Shown: positions 1 through 8,679 of the stretch, in pieces
How the letters are laid out: every line of letters begins with the position of its first letter
How positions within the stretch are numbered: the first letter of the stretch is position 1
NCBI RefSeq assembly: GCF_038024875.1
Contig: NZ_CP136136.1
Coordinates: 2,914,001-2,978,000 of the forward strand
Origin: Gordonia rubripertincta
GTDB taxonomy: Bacteria; Actinomycetota; Actinomycetes; Mycobacteriales; Mycobacteriaceae
Direction: 5' to 3'
Length of the DNA stretch: 64,000 bases
Translations under genes and position numbers: made by a program
The notes under the pieces: generated by a model
What the model saw: the letters and a program-made list of their open reading frames with translations, nothing else
Database searches by the model: none
Told to the model about the DNA's origin: nothing

Positions 1-2
1 AC

Positions 3-881
3 ATCGCAGTACCGGGGTTTCTGCCCGACACCGACGACGTCCGCGACGACCTCGCGGGTCTGCACGGTTCGATCTCCAAGGCCGACGCCGCGGTCGGTCG
101 TCTGCTCGGCACCGTCGCCGAGCTGGGGCTGGACTCCTCCACGTGGATCGTGTTCATCACCGACCACGGGCTGGCGTTCCCGCGGGCGAAGTCGACCCTG
201 TACGCAGAGGGCACCGGCGTCGCGCTCATCATGCGGCCGCCGACGCAGCGGCACGTCGAGCCGCAGGTCTACGACGACCTGTTCTCCGGTGTCGACCTGA
301 CCCCGACCCTGCTGGACCTGCTGGGGGTCGACATCCCGGACGACGTGGACGGCGACTCCCATGCGTCGGCACTCGTCGAATCACCCGGCGCGCCGGTCGT
401 ACGCAGCGAGGTCTTCACGGAGAAGACCTACCACGATGCCTTCGACCCGATCCGAGCCGTGCGCACCAAGGACTACAGCTACATCGAGAACCTCGCGGCG
501 CGGCCGGCACTCCTGTTGCCGCTCGACATCGCCGACAGCCTGTCCGCTCGATCGCTGGATTCCGAAGCGATCCAACAGGACCGGCCGCGGGTCGAGCTCT
601 ACGACCTGCGTTCCGATCCGTATGAGCGCAACAATGTCGCCGACGACCCGTCGTATGCCGGGGTGCGTGCCACCTTGGCCGCGACGCTGTCCGCGTGGCG
701 GGCCGAGACCGCTGACGACCTCCCCGACGAGGCGACCGGTACCGCCGTCGCCCAGCGATTCATGGAGGCCTTCCATGCGAAGGCGGCGCAGGTCGCAGCC
801 CAGGAGGAGGCGCTGCCGTCCCGTCGTCCGCAGGGTTCCAAGCGCGAGTTGGCCGGGGAGATCACGTCAGGGACCCGCTGA
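3..881 (+). CDS. Sulfatase, C-terminal part (5' end outside window)
   Basis: The reading frame enters from the left edge and stops at 881; 292 residues are visible. It carries the core sulfatase signature of a TDHG motif (FITDHG, about residues 53-58 of the visible part), a following basic residue (RAKSTLYAEG) and a RPP/P strand, then a domain with the sulfatase-type ending LYDLRSDPYERNNVAD. These features fit the alkaline-phosphatase-fold sulfatases, which hydrolyse sulfate esters using a formylglycine made from Cys or Ser in a CxPxR/SxPxR motif. That motif lies outside the window and cannot be checked. A formylglycine-generating enzyme is encoded 3.8 kb downstream on the same strand, which fits a Cys-type sulfatase. 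Substrate unknown. Confidence 0.85.
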   Translation: MAVPGFLPDTDDVRDDLAGLHGSISKADAAVGRLLGTVAELGLDSSTWIVFITDHGLAFPRAKSTLYAEGTGVALIMRPPTQRHVEPQVYDDLFSGVDLTPTLLDLLGVDIPDDVDGDSHASALVESPGAPVVRSEVFTEKTYHDAFDPIRAVRTKDYSYIENLAARPALLLPLDIADSLSARSLDSEAIQQDRPRVELYDLRSDPYERNNVADDPSYAGVRATLAATLSAWRAETADDLPDEATGTAVAQRFMEAFHAKAAQVAAQEEALPSRRPQGSKRELAGEITSGTR

Positions 882-988
882 ACCGGGAGGCACGCCGGAG
901 ATCGGGACATTCACGACAGCTGGCCGGTGTCAAGGTTTTCCGCCTCTCTGCGCCTAAAAGTCCAGGTTGCGAGGGGTTTTCGGATCGT

Positions 989-994
989 TAGACT
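989..994 (+). promoter_or_regulatory. -10 box of the stf0-cysD-cysNC-fge operon
   Basis: TAGACT lies 8 bases before the ATG at 1003, with TTGCGA 16 bases further upstream as a possible -35. The spacing puts the transcript start at or next to the ATG, so the mRNA is probably leaderless. Confidence 0.5.
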
Positions 995-1002
995 CATCGT
1001 TC

Positions 1003-1812
1003 ATGTCAGCAACGCCCGCCGCGGGGCCGTCGAACTATCTGGTCTGCGCGAGCCAGCGCAGCGGCAGCACACTGCTCGTCGAGTCGCTGTCGGCAACCGA
1101 GGTCGCCGGTACGCCGGAGGAGTTCTTCCAGTACTTCGTCTCCTCGTCGCAATCGCCTCAGCCACGTGAGTGGTTCGCCGGTGTCACCGATCCGACGATC
1201 CTGGAACTCCTGGACCCGGTCGATCCCGGCACCGTCGACACCCGTGACTCCGAGATCTGGCGCGCCGACATCCTGGCGGCCGGCCGCAGCGCCAACGGGG
1301 TGTGGGGCGGCAAGCTCATGTGGAATCAGACGCCGCTGCTGATCGCGCGAAGCCGCGCGGGTTCCGGATCGTTGCGGACAGCGATCCGGTGGATCTTCGA
1401 CGGCGCCGACCCGGTGTACGTACACGTGTACCGCGATGACGTGGTGCCGCAGGCGGTTTCGATGTGGCGCGCGGTGCAGACGCGGGTATGGCGCAACGAC
1501 GGCTCGGACGATGACGGGGACGACGGCGCGGTGTACCACGCCGCGGGGATCGCGCATCTGGCCGGCCTCCTCCGCGAGCAGGAACGGCAGTGGCGCAACT
1601 GGTTTGCCGCCGAGGGCATCGAACCCCTCGACATCGAGTTCCGCGACCTGGTGAACGACCCCACCAAGGCGGCCGCGCGGGTACTCGAGAAGATCGGTCA
1701 GGACCCCGCACTGGCACCGCCGCCACCGCTGAAACCGCAGTCGAATTCGCGGTCCAAGGAATGGGCTCAGCGATACCGAGAAGACGCCGAACGGAACGGA
1801 TATCCGCTGTGA
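1003..1812 (+). CDS. stf0: Stf0-type sulfotransferase
   Basis: The 269-residue protein resembles Stf0, which in mycobacteria transfers sulfate from PAPS to trehalose (trehalose 2-sulfotransferase). The PAPS 5'-phosphosulfate loop is visible near the N-terminus (CASQRSGSTLLVESL, about residues 16-30), and a 3'-phosphate-binding type segment (YVHVYRDDVVPQAVS) follows in the middle. The ATG at 1003 was chosen over an upstream TTG at 967 because the conserved region starts right after it and a -10 box ends 8 bases before it. The stop overlaps the cysD GTG by four bases, so it is coupled to the genes that make its PAPS donor. The acceptor cannot be read from sequence. The mycobacterial sulfolipid genes (pks2, papA, mmpL8 type) are not adjacent. 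Confidence 0.85.
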   Translation: MSATPAAGPSNYLVCASQRSGSTLLVESLSATEVAGTPEEFFQYFVSSSQSPQPREWFAGVTDPTILELLDPVDPGTVDTRDSEIWRADILAAGRSANGVWGGKLMWNQTPLLIARSRAGSGSLRTAIRWIFDGADPVYVHVYRDDVVPQAVSMWRAVQTRVWRNDGSDDDGDDGAVYHAAGIAHLAGLLREQERQWRNWFAAEGIEPLDIEFRDLVNDPTKAAARVLEKIGQDPALAPPPPLKPQSNSRSKEWAQRYREDAERNGYPL

Positions 1813-2771
1813 CGACAATTCCCCAGACTGCAGATCCGCAGGCTGCCGACGACATCGATCACGTCACCGCGATCCGGGTCCTGGAGGCAGAGGCGGTGCA
1901 CATCATCCGGGAGGTGGTGGCCGAGCTCGAGCGTCCGGTCCTGCTGTTCTCCGGCGGAAAGGACTCGATCGTCCTGCTGCGCCTGGCGGAGAAGGCCTTT
2001 CGGCCGGCGCCGCTGCCATTCCCGATCATGCATGTCGACACCGGGCACAACTTCTCCGAGGTCATCGAGTTCCGTGACCGTCGTGTCGCACCCACCGCCC
2101 ACAACCCGGAAGGCATCGAGCTGATCGTGGCGTCGGTCCAGGAGTCCATCGACTCGGGTCGCGTCGCCGAGTCGACGGACCCGTCGGGCTCGCGCAACCG
2201 GCTGCAGACCCGCACTCTGCTCGACGCACTCGAGAAGGGCGGCTTCGATGCCGCTTTCGGCGGTGCCCGCCGCGACGAGGAACGTGCCCGCGCGAAGGAA
2301 CGCATCTTCAGCTTCCGCGACGAGTTCGGCCAGTGGGACCCGCGTGCGCAGCGCCCCGAACCGTGGTCGTTGTACAACGGGCGAATACGGCGCGGAGAGT
2401 CGGTGCGCGTGTTCCCGCTGTCGAACTGGACCGAGACCGACATCTGGCGCTACATCGAACTCGAGAACCTCGAACTGCCGTCGATCTATTTCGCCGGTGA
2501 GCGTGAGGTCTTCGAACGGGACGGAATCCTGCTGGCGGTCTCGGAGTTCTCGCCGCCACGGGACGGCGAAGAGGTCACCACCGAGTGGGTGCGCTACCGC
2601 ACGGTCGGGGATCTGACGATCACCGGTGCGGTCCGCTCTAAGGCGACCACGATCGCCGAGATCATCGCCGAGATCAGCGAGGCGACGGTCTCCGAACGCG
2701 GTGAGACCCGCGCCGACGACCGGACATCGAGTGCCGCCATGGAAGACCGCAAGCGCGAAGGGTATTTCTGA
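1809..2771 (+). CDS. cysD: Sulfate adenylyltransferase subunit 2 (CysD)
   Basis: CysD is the catalytic ATP sulfurylase subunit that forms adenosine 5'-phosphosulfate from ATP and sulfate, with CysN as the GTPase partner. The 320-residue product has the PP-loop SGGKDS at residues 48-53, the HVDTGHNFSEVIEFRD segment and a C-terminal RKREGYF ending typical of CysD. The GTG at 1809 overlaps the stf0 stop (GTGA). An upstream extension in the same frame runs inside stf0 and lacks CysD similarity. The stop overlaps the cysNC ATG (TGATG), indicating translational coupling. Confidence 0.96.
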   Translation: MTTIPQTADPQAADDIDHVTAIRVLEAEAVHIIREVVAELERPVLLFSGGKDSIVLLRLAEKAFRPAPLPFPIMHVDTGHNFSEVIEFRDRRVAPTAHNPEGIELIVASVQESIDSGRVAESTDPSGSRNRLQTRTLLDALEKGGFDAAFGGARRDEERARAKERIFSFRDEFGQWDPRAQRPEPWSLYNGRIRRGESVRVFPLSNWTETDIWRYIELENLELPSIYFAGEREVFERDGILLAVSEFSPPRDGEEVTTEWVRYRTVGDLTITGAVRSKATTIAEIIAEISEATVSERGETRADDRTSSAAMEDRKREGYF

Positions 2772-4705
2772 TGACCATCACCTCTGCGCAGACGGCCGAT
2801 GCCGGCACCGGAACTCCCACCGCGACCCGACAGTTCCTCCGCATCGCCACCGCGGGCAGCGTCGACGACGGCAAGTCGACGCTGATCGGCCGCATCCTGC
2901 ACGACACCGGCAGCCTGCCGACCGACCACCTCGACGCGGTCACCGACGGTGACGGGGACGTCGACCTCGCCGCGCTCTCCGACGGCCTGCGTGCCGAGCG
3001 GGAGCAGGGCATCACGATCGACGTCGCATACCGGTTCTTCTCCACGCCCACACGCAGTTACGTGCTCGCCGACACTCCCGGACACGAGCGCTACACCCGC
3101 AACATGTTCACCGGGGCGTCGAACGCACATGTGGCGGTGCTGCTCGTCGACGCCCGGCACGGCCTGCTCCGCCAGACCCGGCGCCATGCCCGGATCGCGA
3201 CCCTCGTCGGGGTTCCGCATGTGGTCGCGGCGGTCAACAAGATCGACCTGGTGGACTTTTCCCAACACCGCTTCGACGAGATCCGCGCCGACCTCGCCGA
3301 GCTCGCCGTACAACTCGGCATCGACGAGATCACGGCGATCCCGGTCGCCGCCAAGCACGGTGACAACGTCGTGCACCGGTCGGACAGCACACCCTGGTAC
3401 GAGGGTCCGACGCTCCTCGAGTACCTCGAGAACGTCGAATTGCACGCGCCGGCAACGGTTGCCGAGGAATTGCGGCTGCCGATCCAGTGGGTGTCGCGAC
3501 CGAGCGAGTCCCATCGTCGCACCTACACCGGGCGCCTGGCGTCGGGAACCCTGCAGGTCGGCGACGAGATCGTCGTGCTGCCGTCGCGCAGCCGGTCGAC
3601 GGTCACCGCTGTCGACACGCTCGACGAGACGAGAAAGGTCGCGGTCGCCCCGCTGTCGGTGGCTATCCAGATCGCCGACGACATCGACATCGGCCGCGGC
3701 GACATCGTCGTCAGCGGCGCCGAGGGTGCGCACGTTCCGGTGCTCGCCCGCGAGATCGACGCCCACGTGTGCTGGCTGTCGACGTCGCCGTTGCGTGCCG
3801 GAGATCGTGTCGCGCTCAAGCACGGGCCGTCGACGGTGCGCGCCACCGTCCAGTCTCTCGAACGCCGCCTCGATCCCGACACCCTGATCGAGCACGTCGG
3901 GCCGAGCGAGCTGGCGCTCAACGACATCGGGACGATCACGCTGCGTACGGCGTCGGTGGTGCCGGCGGATCCGTACGAGCAGAACCGCGACACCGGCGCC
4001 TTCATCCTCATCGACGAGGCGTCCAACGACACCGTCGGCGCCGGCACGATCCTCGAAGCGCGAGAGGTCATCCCGGGCAAGGCCACCCGAAACGACATCA
4101 AGTGGCATCCGAGTTCGCTCGCCCGCGCCGAACGCTGGGCGCACACCGGTCAGCGCGGAGCGACGGTGTGGCTCACCGGATTGCCGGCGTCGGGCAAGTC
4201 CACCGTCGCGGTGGCGCTCGAACGTGCCATCGTCAGCCGCGGCCGCGTCGCCTACCTCCTCGACGGCGACAACATCCGGCACGGCATCTCCGACGACCTC
4301 GGGTTCTCGGCCGGCGACCGGGCGGAGAACATCCGTCGCGTGGGGCATGTCGCGCGCCTCTTCGCCGACGCCGGCGTCATCGCGATCGCGTCGATGGTGT
4401 CGCCGCTGCGGTCGGACCGGGAGATCGCCCGGGAACTGCACCGCGCCGCCGGTCTGGAGTTCATCGAGGTGCACATCTCGACGCCGGTCTCCGAGTGCGA
4501 ACGTCGTGATCCGAAGGGACTGTACGAACGAGCCCGGCGCGGCGAATTGCGTGGCCTGACCGGCATCGACGCGCCGTACGAGAGTCCGGAACACCCCGAT
4601 CTGAGATTCGACACCACCGGCGCCGACATCGACCGGCTCGCCTCGCTGATCCTCGGCGCGCTGATGGACCGGGGCATCGTCGAGGACGGCATGATCGAGG
4701 GGTGA
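2771..4705 (+). CDS. cysNC: Bifunctional sulfate adenylyltransferase GTPase subunit / APS kinase (CysNC)
   Basis: This is a 644-residue fusion. The N-terminal CysN part is an EF-Tu-like GTPase with P-loop GSVDDGKST (29-37), the switch motif DTPGHERYTRN and NKID. The C-terminal part is APS kinase with its own P-loop GLPASGKST (about 468-476), the DGDN motif and the KGLYERARRGE segment. Together with CysD it makes APS and phosphorylates it to PAPS. The fused layout is usual in mycolata. PAPS can serve sulfate reduction or sulfotransferases. Here the first gene of the operon is a sulfotransferase and no cysH/sir gene is present nearby, so the sulfation role is favoured (inference). Confidence 0.96.
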   Translation: MTITSAQTADAGTGTPTATRQFLRIATAGSVDDGKSTLIGRILHDTGSLPTDHLDAVTDGDGDVDLAALSDGLRAEREQGITIDVAYRFFSTPTRSYVLADTPGHERYTRNMFTGASNAHVAVLLVDARHGLLRQTRRHARIATLVGVPHVVAAVNKIDLVDFSQHRFDEIRADLAELAVQLGIDEITAIPVAAKHGDNVVHRSDSTPWYEGPTLLEYLENVELHAPATVAEELRLPIQWVSRPSESHRRTYTGRLASGTLQVGDEIVVLPSRSRSTVTAVDTLDETRKVAVAPLSVAIQIADDIDIGRGDIVVSGAEGAHVPVLAREIDAHVCWLSTSPLRAGDRVALKHGPSTVRATVQSLERRLDPDTLIEHVGPSELALNDIGTITLRTASVVPADPYEQNRDTGAFILIDEASNDTVGAGTILEAREVIPGKATRNDIKWHPSSLARAERWAHTGQRGATVWLTGLPASGKSTVAVALERAIVSRGRVAYLLDGDNIRHGISDDLGFSAGDRAENIRRVGHVARLFADAGVIAIASMVSPLRSDREIARELHRAAGLEFIEVHISTPVSECERRDPKGLYERARRGELRGLTGIDAPYESPEHPDLRFDTTGADIDRLASLILGALMDRGIVEDGMIEG

Positions 4706-5631
4706 GTTGCTGCCACCCGCCCGGATCCGCGTCGCCGGAGTCCCGATCTGACGAACGCCATCCTGCGTCGGCATGGGAGGGGGCGCACGGGATCGAGACC
4801 GTCGAGGTCCCCGCCGGGCGGTTCGCGATGGGCGACGCCCTCGACGAGGGGTACCGCACCGATGGTGAGGTCCCCGTCCACGACGTCGAAGTCGGTGCGT
4901 TCTCGGTGGACGTCACGTCGGTGACGAACGCCGCCTTCGCCGCCTTCGTCGAGGCGACCGGGTACGTCACCGATGCCGAACGGGCCGGCATCTCGGCGGT
5001 CTTCCACGGTTATGCCACCGCGCCCGGCGAACCCGTCCCCGAAACCCCGTGGTGGCTCGCGACACCGGGTGCGTCGTGGCGCCATCCCGGGGGATCGGAC
5101 AGCGACCTGACCGGCAAGACCACTCACCCCGTCGTGCATGTCAGCCACGACGACGCACTCGCATACTGCTCCTGGGCCGGCCGGTCGCTGCCCACCGAGG
5201 CGCAGTGGGAGTACGCCGCACGCGGGGGGCTGCACGGTGCGCGGTACCCCTGGGGGGACAGACATCCCGGCCGGGAAGAGCCTCGCTGCAACATCTTTCG
5301 CGGCGTGTTCCCCGACCGTCCGGAGGGGCACGTCGGCACCGTGGACGTGCGCGCCTTCGAACCCAACGGCTACGGCCTCTACCAGTGCGTGGGCAACGTG
5401 TGGGAGTGGTGCGCCGACCGGTTCAGCGCGCGGTACTACCGGACCTCCGACTCCGTCGACCCGACCGGACCGACCCGTGGCACCCTGCGCGTCCTCCGCG
5501 GTGGCAGCCATCTCTGCCACGACTCGTACTGCAACCGCTACCGCGTCGCGGCGAGATCGTCGAACACCCCGAACTCGACGGCGAGCAACATCGGCTTCCG
5601 CACGGTGGGCGACGCCGCGTCGGAGTCCTGA
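4702..5631 (+). CDS. Formylglycine-generating enzyme (sulfatase maturase)
   Basis: FGE oxidises a cysteine in the sulfatase CxPxR motif to formylglycine. The 309-residue protein has the FGE/SUMF fold markers: an N-terminal strand VPAGRFAMGD, DVTSVTNAAFAAFV, LPTEAQWEYAARGG, GNVWEWCAD, and the C-terminal GGSHLCHDSYC followed by NRYRVAARS and GFR. The two cysteines in CHDSYC are residues 272 and 277 and correspond to the active-site pair that binds copper in characterised FGEs, so the enzyme should be active. The GTG start at 4702 overlaps the cysNC stop. The likely client is the sulfatase at the left edge. The link is inferred from neighbourhood. Confidence 0.92.
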   Translation: MSCCHPPGSASPESRSDERHPASAWEGAHGIETVEVPAGRFAMGDALDEGYRTDGEVPVHDVEVGAFSVDVTSVTNAAFAAFVEATGYVTDAERAGISAVFHGYATAPGEPVPETPWWLATPGASWRHPGGSDSDLTGKTTHPVVHVSHDDALAYCSWAGRSLPTEAQWEYAARGGLHGARYPWGDRHPGREEPRCNIFRGVFPDRPEGHVGTVDVRAFEPNGYGLYQCVGNVWEWCADRFSARYYRTSDSVDPTGPTRGTLRVLRGGSHLCHDSYCNRYRVAARSSNTPNSTASNIGFRTVGDAASES

Positions 5632-5787
5632 CGGGCCGTCGGGAACCGAAACCGGCCGCCGACAGTTGTTCCCCTGTGACCGGGTCGCTGTGTGTTGCCG
5701 AGGCGAGCGCGCCGCGGCATGTGCGATCGTGGTCGATCGGGCGGGCAGCGGCTCGCCCAGGATCTTCAGACAGGAGTGGAACGGGGA

Positions 5788-6558
5788 ATGCGTGTGTTGG
5801 GCCGGGGGCGGAACCGTCGCTCGTGGAGGAACGGGCTGGTGGCGGGCGGTGTGGCGATCGCCTCGACGGTGCTGCTCTCCGCATGCATCGATCTCCCGTC
5901 GCTGAACAGGCCCGACATCCCCGAGGGCATCCCGCCCGGCGCGGGTGTGCCGCAGCCCTACATCGACATCAATGCGCCCGGGCGCACCGCCGACAAGATG
6001 CGTGAATGGGCCGAACCCATCTCGGAGTCGACCGGTATCCCGATCGTGTCCCTGCAGGCCTACGGCAACGCCGCGGAGATCCAGCGGCAGCAGCACCCCG
6101 AATGCGGCATCGCATGGACGACGCTGGCCGGCATCGCCGGTGTCGAGAGCAAGCACGGGCGCTATCGGGGGTCCAGCGTCGCCGCCAACGGCGACGTCAG
6201 CCCGCCGATCCGTGGGGTCCAGCTCGACGGCACCAAGGGCAACATGGAGATCCGCGACACCGACGGCGGCCGCCTCGACGGTGACCCCACCCACGACCGC
6301 GCCATGGGGCCGTTCCAGTTCATCCCCGAGACGTGGAAGCGCTACGGCGTGGACGCCAGCGGCGACGGCGTCCCCGACCCCGACAACATCGACGACGCGG
6401 CACTCTCCGCCGCCCGCTACCTGTGCGTCTCCTCGGGAAACGACATGACCGTCGCCGAGGGCTGGGAGAAGGCGGTCCGCACGTACAACAACTCGATGGC
6501 ATACGTCCTCGACGTGCGCGATCACGCCAACGCCTACTCGATCAACGTCCGTTTCTGA
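5788..6558 (+). CDS. lpqU: LpqU-like lipoprotein, lytic transglycosylase type
   Basis: The 256-residue product has an N-terminal signal with positive charges, a hydrophobic stretch and a lipobox ending LLSAC, so it should be a lipid-anchored exported protein. The mature part contains a lytic-transglycosylase domain: the putative catalytic Glu in AGIAGVESKHGRY, the AMGPFQFIPETWKRYGVD motif, and the helix DAALSAARYLC. Such enzymes cleave peptidoglycan glycan strands. Placement immediately upstream of eno matches Rv1022 (lpqU) of M. tuberculosis. The ATG at 5788 is chosen because it directly precedes the signal peptide and follows AGGAG at about 12 bases. Upstream in-frame starts would bury the signal. 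Confidence 0.88.
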   Translation: MRVLGRGRNRRSWRNGLVAGGVAIASTVLLSACIDLPSLNRPDIPEGIPPGAGVPQPYIDINAPGRTADKMREWAEPISESTGIPIVSLQAYGNAAEIQRQQHPECGIAWTTLAGIAGVESKHGRYRGSSVAANGDVSPPIRGVQLDGTKGNMEIRDTDGGRLDGDPTHDRAMGPFQFIPETWKRYGVDASGDGVPDPDNIDDAALSAARYLCVSSGNDMTVAEGWEKAVRTYNNSMAYVLDVRDHANAYSINVRF

Positions 6559-6585
6559 CACGGGAGCCGGACGGTTGCAGCCGTA

Positions 6586-6606
6586 CCACGAGACCTTGTC
6601 TCGTGG
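6586..6606 (+). terminator. Hairpin between lpqU and eno
   Basis: Perfect 9-base arms (CCACGAGAC / GTCTCGTGG) with a 3-base loop lie 28 bases after the lpqU stop. There is no U-run, as is common in high-GC actinobacteria. It could end lpqU transcripts or lie in the eno leader. A TANNNT match (TACTCT, 6624-6629) downstream may be the eno -10. Confidence 0.5.
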
Positions 6607-6684
6607 ACCGCGGATGCAGCCACTACTCTTTGACCTACCGACCGGCATCACAGCCGGCACGTCCACCGAGATTGGGGTTCAGCC

Positions 6685-7968
6685 GTGGCAATCATCGAGC
6701 AGGTAGGTGCGCGCGAGATTCTCGATTCGCGGGGAAACCCGACGGTCGAGGTCGAGGTCGTCCTGGACGACGGCACCTTCACCCGCGCCGCCGTTCCGTC
6801 GGGCGCTTCCACCGGCGAACACGAGGCCGTCGAGCTCCGTGACGGCGGCGAGCGGTACCTGGGCAAGGGCGTCACCAAGGCCGTCGAGGGCGTCCTCGGC
6901 GAGCTGGCACCCGCGGTGATCGGCATCGAGGCCGAGGAACAGCGTCTCGTCGACCAGGCACTGCTGGACTGCGACGGAACCCCCGACAAGAGCCGCATCG
7001 GCGCCAACGCGCTGCTCGGTGTGTCGCTCGCGGTGGCCAAGGGTGCAGCCGAGTCGGCCGGTCTGCCCCTGTTCCGCTACATCGGCGGCCCCAACGCCCA
7101 CATCCTGCCGGTCCCGATGATGAACATCATCAACGGCGGTGAGCACGCGGACAACGGGATCGACTTCCAGGAGTTCATGATCGCTCCGGTCGGCGCTCCC
7201 ACCTTCAAGGAAGCCCTCCGCTGCGGCGCCGAGGTCTACCACGCGCTCAAGTCGGTGCTGCACAAGCAGGGCCTGAACACCGCGCTCGGCGACGAGGGCG
7301 GCTTCGCCCCCGACCTGCCGAACACCGAGGCCGCCATCGCCGTGATCGGTGAGGCCGTCGGAAAGGCCGGCTACAACTTCGGCCGTGACGTCGTCATCGC
7401 GCTCGACGCCGCATCGACCGAGTTCTACTCCAACGGCGTCTACAAGCTCGAGGGCAAGGAGTTCGACGCCGACGCCATGGTGTCGTTCTACGAGAAGCTC
7501 ATCAGCGACTACCCGATCGTGTCGATCGAGGACGGCCTGTCCGAGGACGATTGGACCGGTTGGGCCAAGCTGACCGAGTCGATCGGCGACCGGGTGCAGC
7601 TGGTCGGCGACGACCTGTTCGTCACCAACCCCGAGCGCCTCGAAGAGGGCATCTCGAAGGGCATCGCCAACGCGCTGCTGGTCAAGGTCAACCAGATCGG
7701 CACGCTGACCGAGACCCTCGACGCCGTCGCTCTCGCGCACAACAACGGCTACAAGTCGATGATGAGCCACCGGTCCGGTGAGACCGAGGACACCACCATC
7801 GCCGACCTCGCCGTCGCCTGCAGCTGCGGCCAGATCAAGACCGGCGCGCCCGCTCGTTCCGAGCGTGTCGCCAAGTACAACCAGCTGCTGCGCATCGAAG
7901 AGGGTCTCGGCGATGCGGCACGCTACGCGGGGGACCTCGCCTTCCCGCGTTTCTCGTTTGGTTCGTGA
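6685..7968 (+). CDS. eno: Enolase
   Basis: Glycolytic enzyme converting 2-phosphoglycerate to phosphoenolpyruvate, magnesium-dependent and cytosolic. The product is 427 residues, the usual bacterial length. It shows IEQVGAREILDSRGNPTVE at the N-terminus, the substrate loop GASTGEHEAVELRD, metal ligand regions (ALDAAS, SIEDGLSEDDW, LVGDDLFVTN), the catalytic lysine region LLVKVNQIGTLTET and the signature SHRSGETEDTTIADLAV. The GTG at 6685 gives the conserved MAIIEQV start. Gene order lpqU-eno-ftsB-DUF501-ppx is the same as Rv1022-Rv1026. Confidence 0.98.
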   Translation: MAIIEQVGAREILDSRGNPTVEVEVVLDDGTFTRAAVPSGASTGEHEAVELRDGGERYLGKGVTKAVEGVLGELAPAVIGIEAEEQRLVDQALLDCDGTPDKSRIGANALLGVSLAVAKGAAESAGLPLFRYIGGPNAHILPVPMMNIINGGEHADNGIDFQEFMIAPVGAPTFKEALRCGAEVYHALKSVLHKQGLNTALGDEGGFAPDLPNTEAAIAVIGEAVGKAGYNFGRDVVIALDAASTEFYSNGVYKLEGKEFDADAMVSFYEKLISDYPIVSIEDGLSEDDWTGWAKLTESIGDRVQLVGDDLFVTNPERLEEGISKGIANALLVKVNQIGTLTETLDAVALAHNNGYKSMMSHRSGETEDTTIADLAVACSCGQIKTGAPARSERVAKYNQLLRIEEGLGDAARYAGDLAFPRFSFGS

Positions 7969-7980
7969 TTAGCTGTCTTC

Positions 7981-8679
7981 ATGGGTTCGGAACGACGTCA
8001 CCGCGGTGACGGGCGTCAGCGTGCGCGTGATCGGAAGGCCGATCCGCGCGTACGCGACGCCCGTCGCACGCGACGGCATGATCGCTCCGGACGTCCGGCT
8101 CGGCCTGTCTCACCGGTCTCGGTCGCCGAGACCGGTGAGCAGGAGCTGATCGACGACGCGACTGCGGACACCGCAGCCGAAGTCCAGGACGTCGCGGCCG
8201 ACACCGCCGAACCGTCCGCTGAGCGGGTTCGTCGCCCCCGGCCGAGCGCGCCCCGGAACCGGATGCGGTCCGGTCTGAGTGCTCGTCTGCGCCGCTTCGA
8301 GATGACCCCGGCCACCGTGGCGACGCTCGTCATCACGGTGGTCGTGGTCTGCGTCGTCGCCCTGACGCTGGCGATGCCGCTGCGGACGTACTTCAGTCAG
8401 CGATCGGAGTTCCGTCAGCTGACCGCGTCGAACGAACAGCTGCGGCGCGAGGTCGCCGACTACCAGCAGAAGGTCAACGAGCAGAACGATCCCGCCTACA
8501 TCGAGGCCCAGGCGCGGACGCGTCTGCAGTTCGTCAAACCAGGAGAGATCCCGCTCGTGATGTTGTTCCCCGCCGACCAGGCCCGCCGCGAGGCTGCCGA
8601 ACGTGCCGAGGAGCGTGCCCGCGCACCCTGGTACGGCAACCTCTGGGACACCCTGTCGACTCCGCCCGCCGCGCAGTGA
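7981..8679 (+). CDS. ftsB: FtsB/DivIC family septum formation initiator
   Basis: The 232-residue protein has a long Arg-rich, low-complexity cytoplasmic N-terminus (about 1-105), one transmembrane helix (about residues 112-135, VATLVITVVVVCVVALTLAM), then a coiled coil (EFRQLTASNEQLRREVADYQ) and the short region around DPAYIEAQARTRLQFVKPGE that is typical of FtsB/DivIC. These proteins bind FtsL and FtsQ at the division septum. The extended charged N-terminus is normal for the mycolata form (Rv1024). It starts 13 bases after eno and ends overlapping the DUF501 gene, so the three are probably co-transcribed. Confidence 0.9.
   Translation: MGSERRHRGDGRQRARDRKADPRVRDARRTRRHDRSGRPARPVSPVSVAETGEQELIDDATADTAAEVQDVAADTAEPSAERVRRPRPSAPRNRMRSGLSARLRRFEMTPATVATLVITVVVVCVVALTLAMPLRTYFSQRSEFRQLTASNEQLRREVADYQQKVNEQNDPAYIEAQARTRLQFVKPGEIPLVMLFPADQARREAAERAEERARAPWYGNLWDTLSTPPAAQ

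Noticed and set aside
5632..5787. A cyclic di-AMP riboswitch before the lytic transglycosylase gene, as seen before some rpf genes.
   Set aside because: The required conserved blocks were not found; only GC-rich sequence with weak pairing.
2594..6666. Long minus-strand frames opposite cysNC, fge and lpqU (more than 700 codons each).
   Set aside because: They mirror highly biased GC-rich codons of real genes on the plus strand, have Arg/Val/Asp-rich composition and no family motifs.
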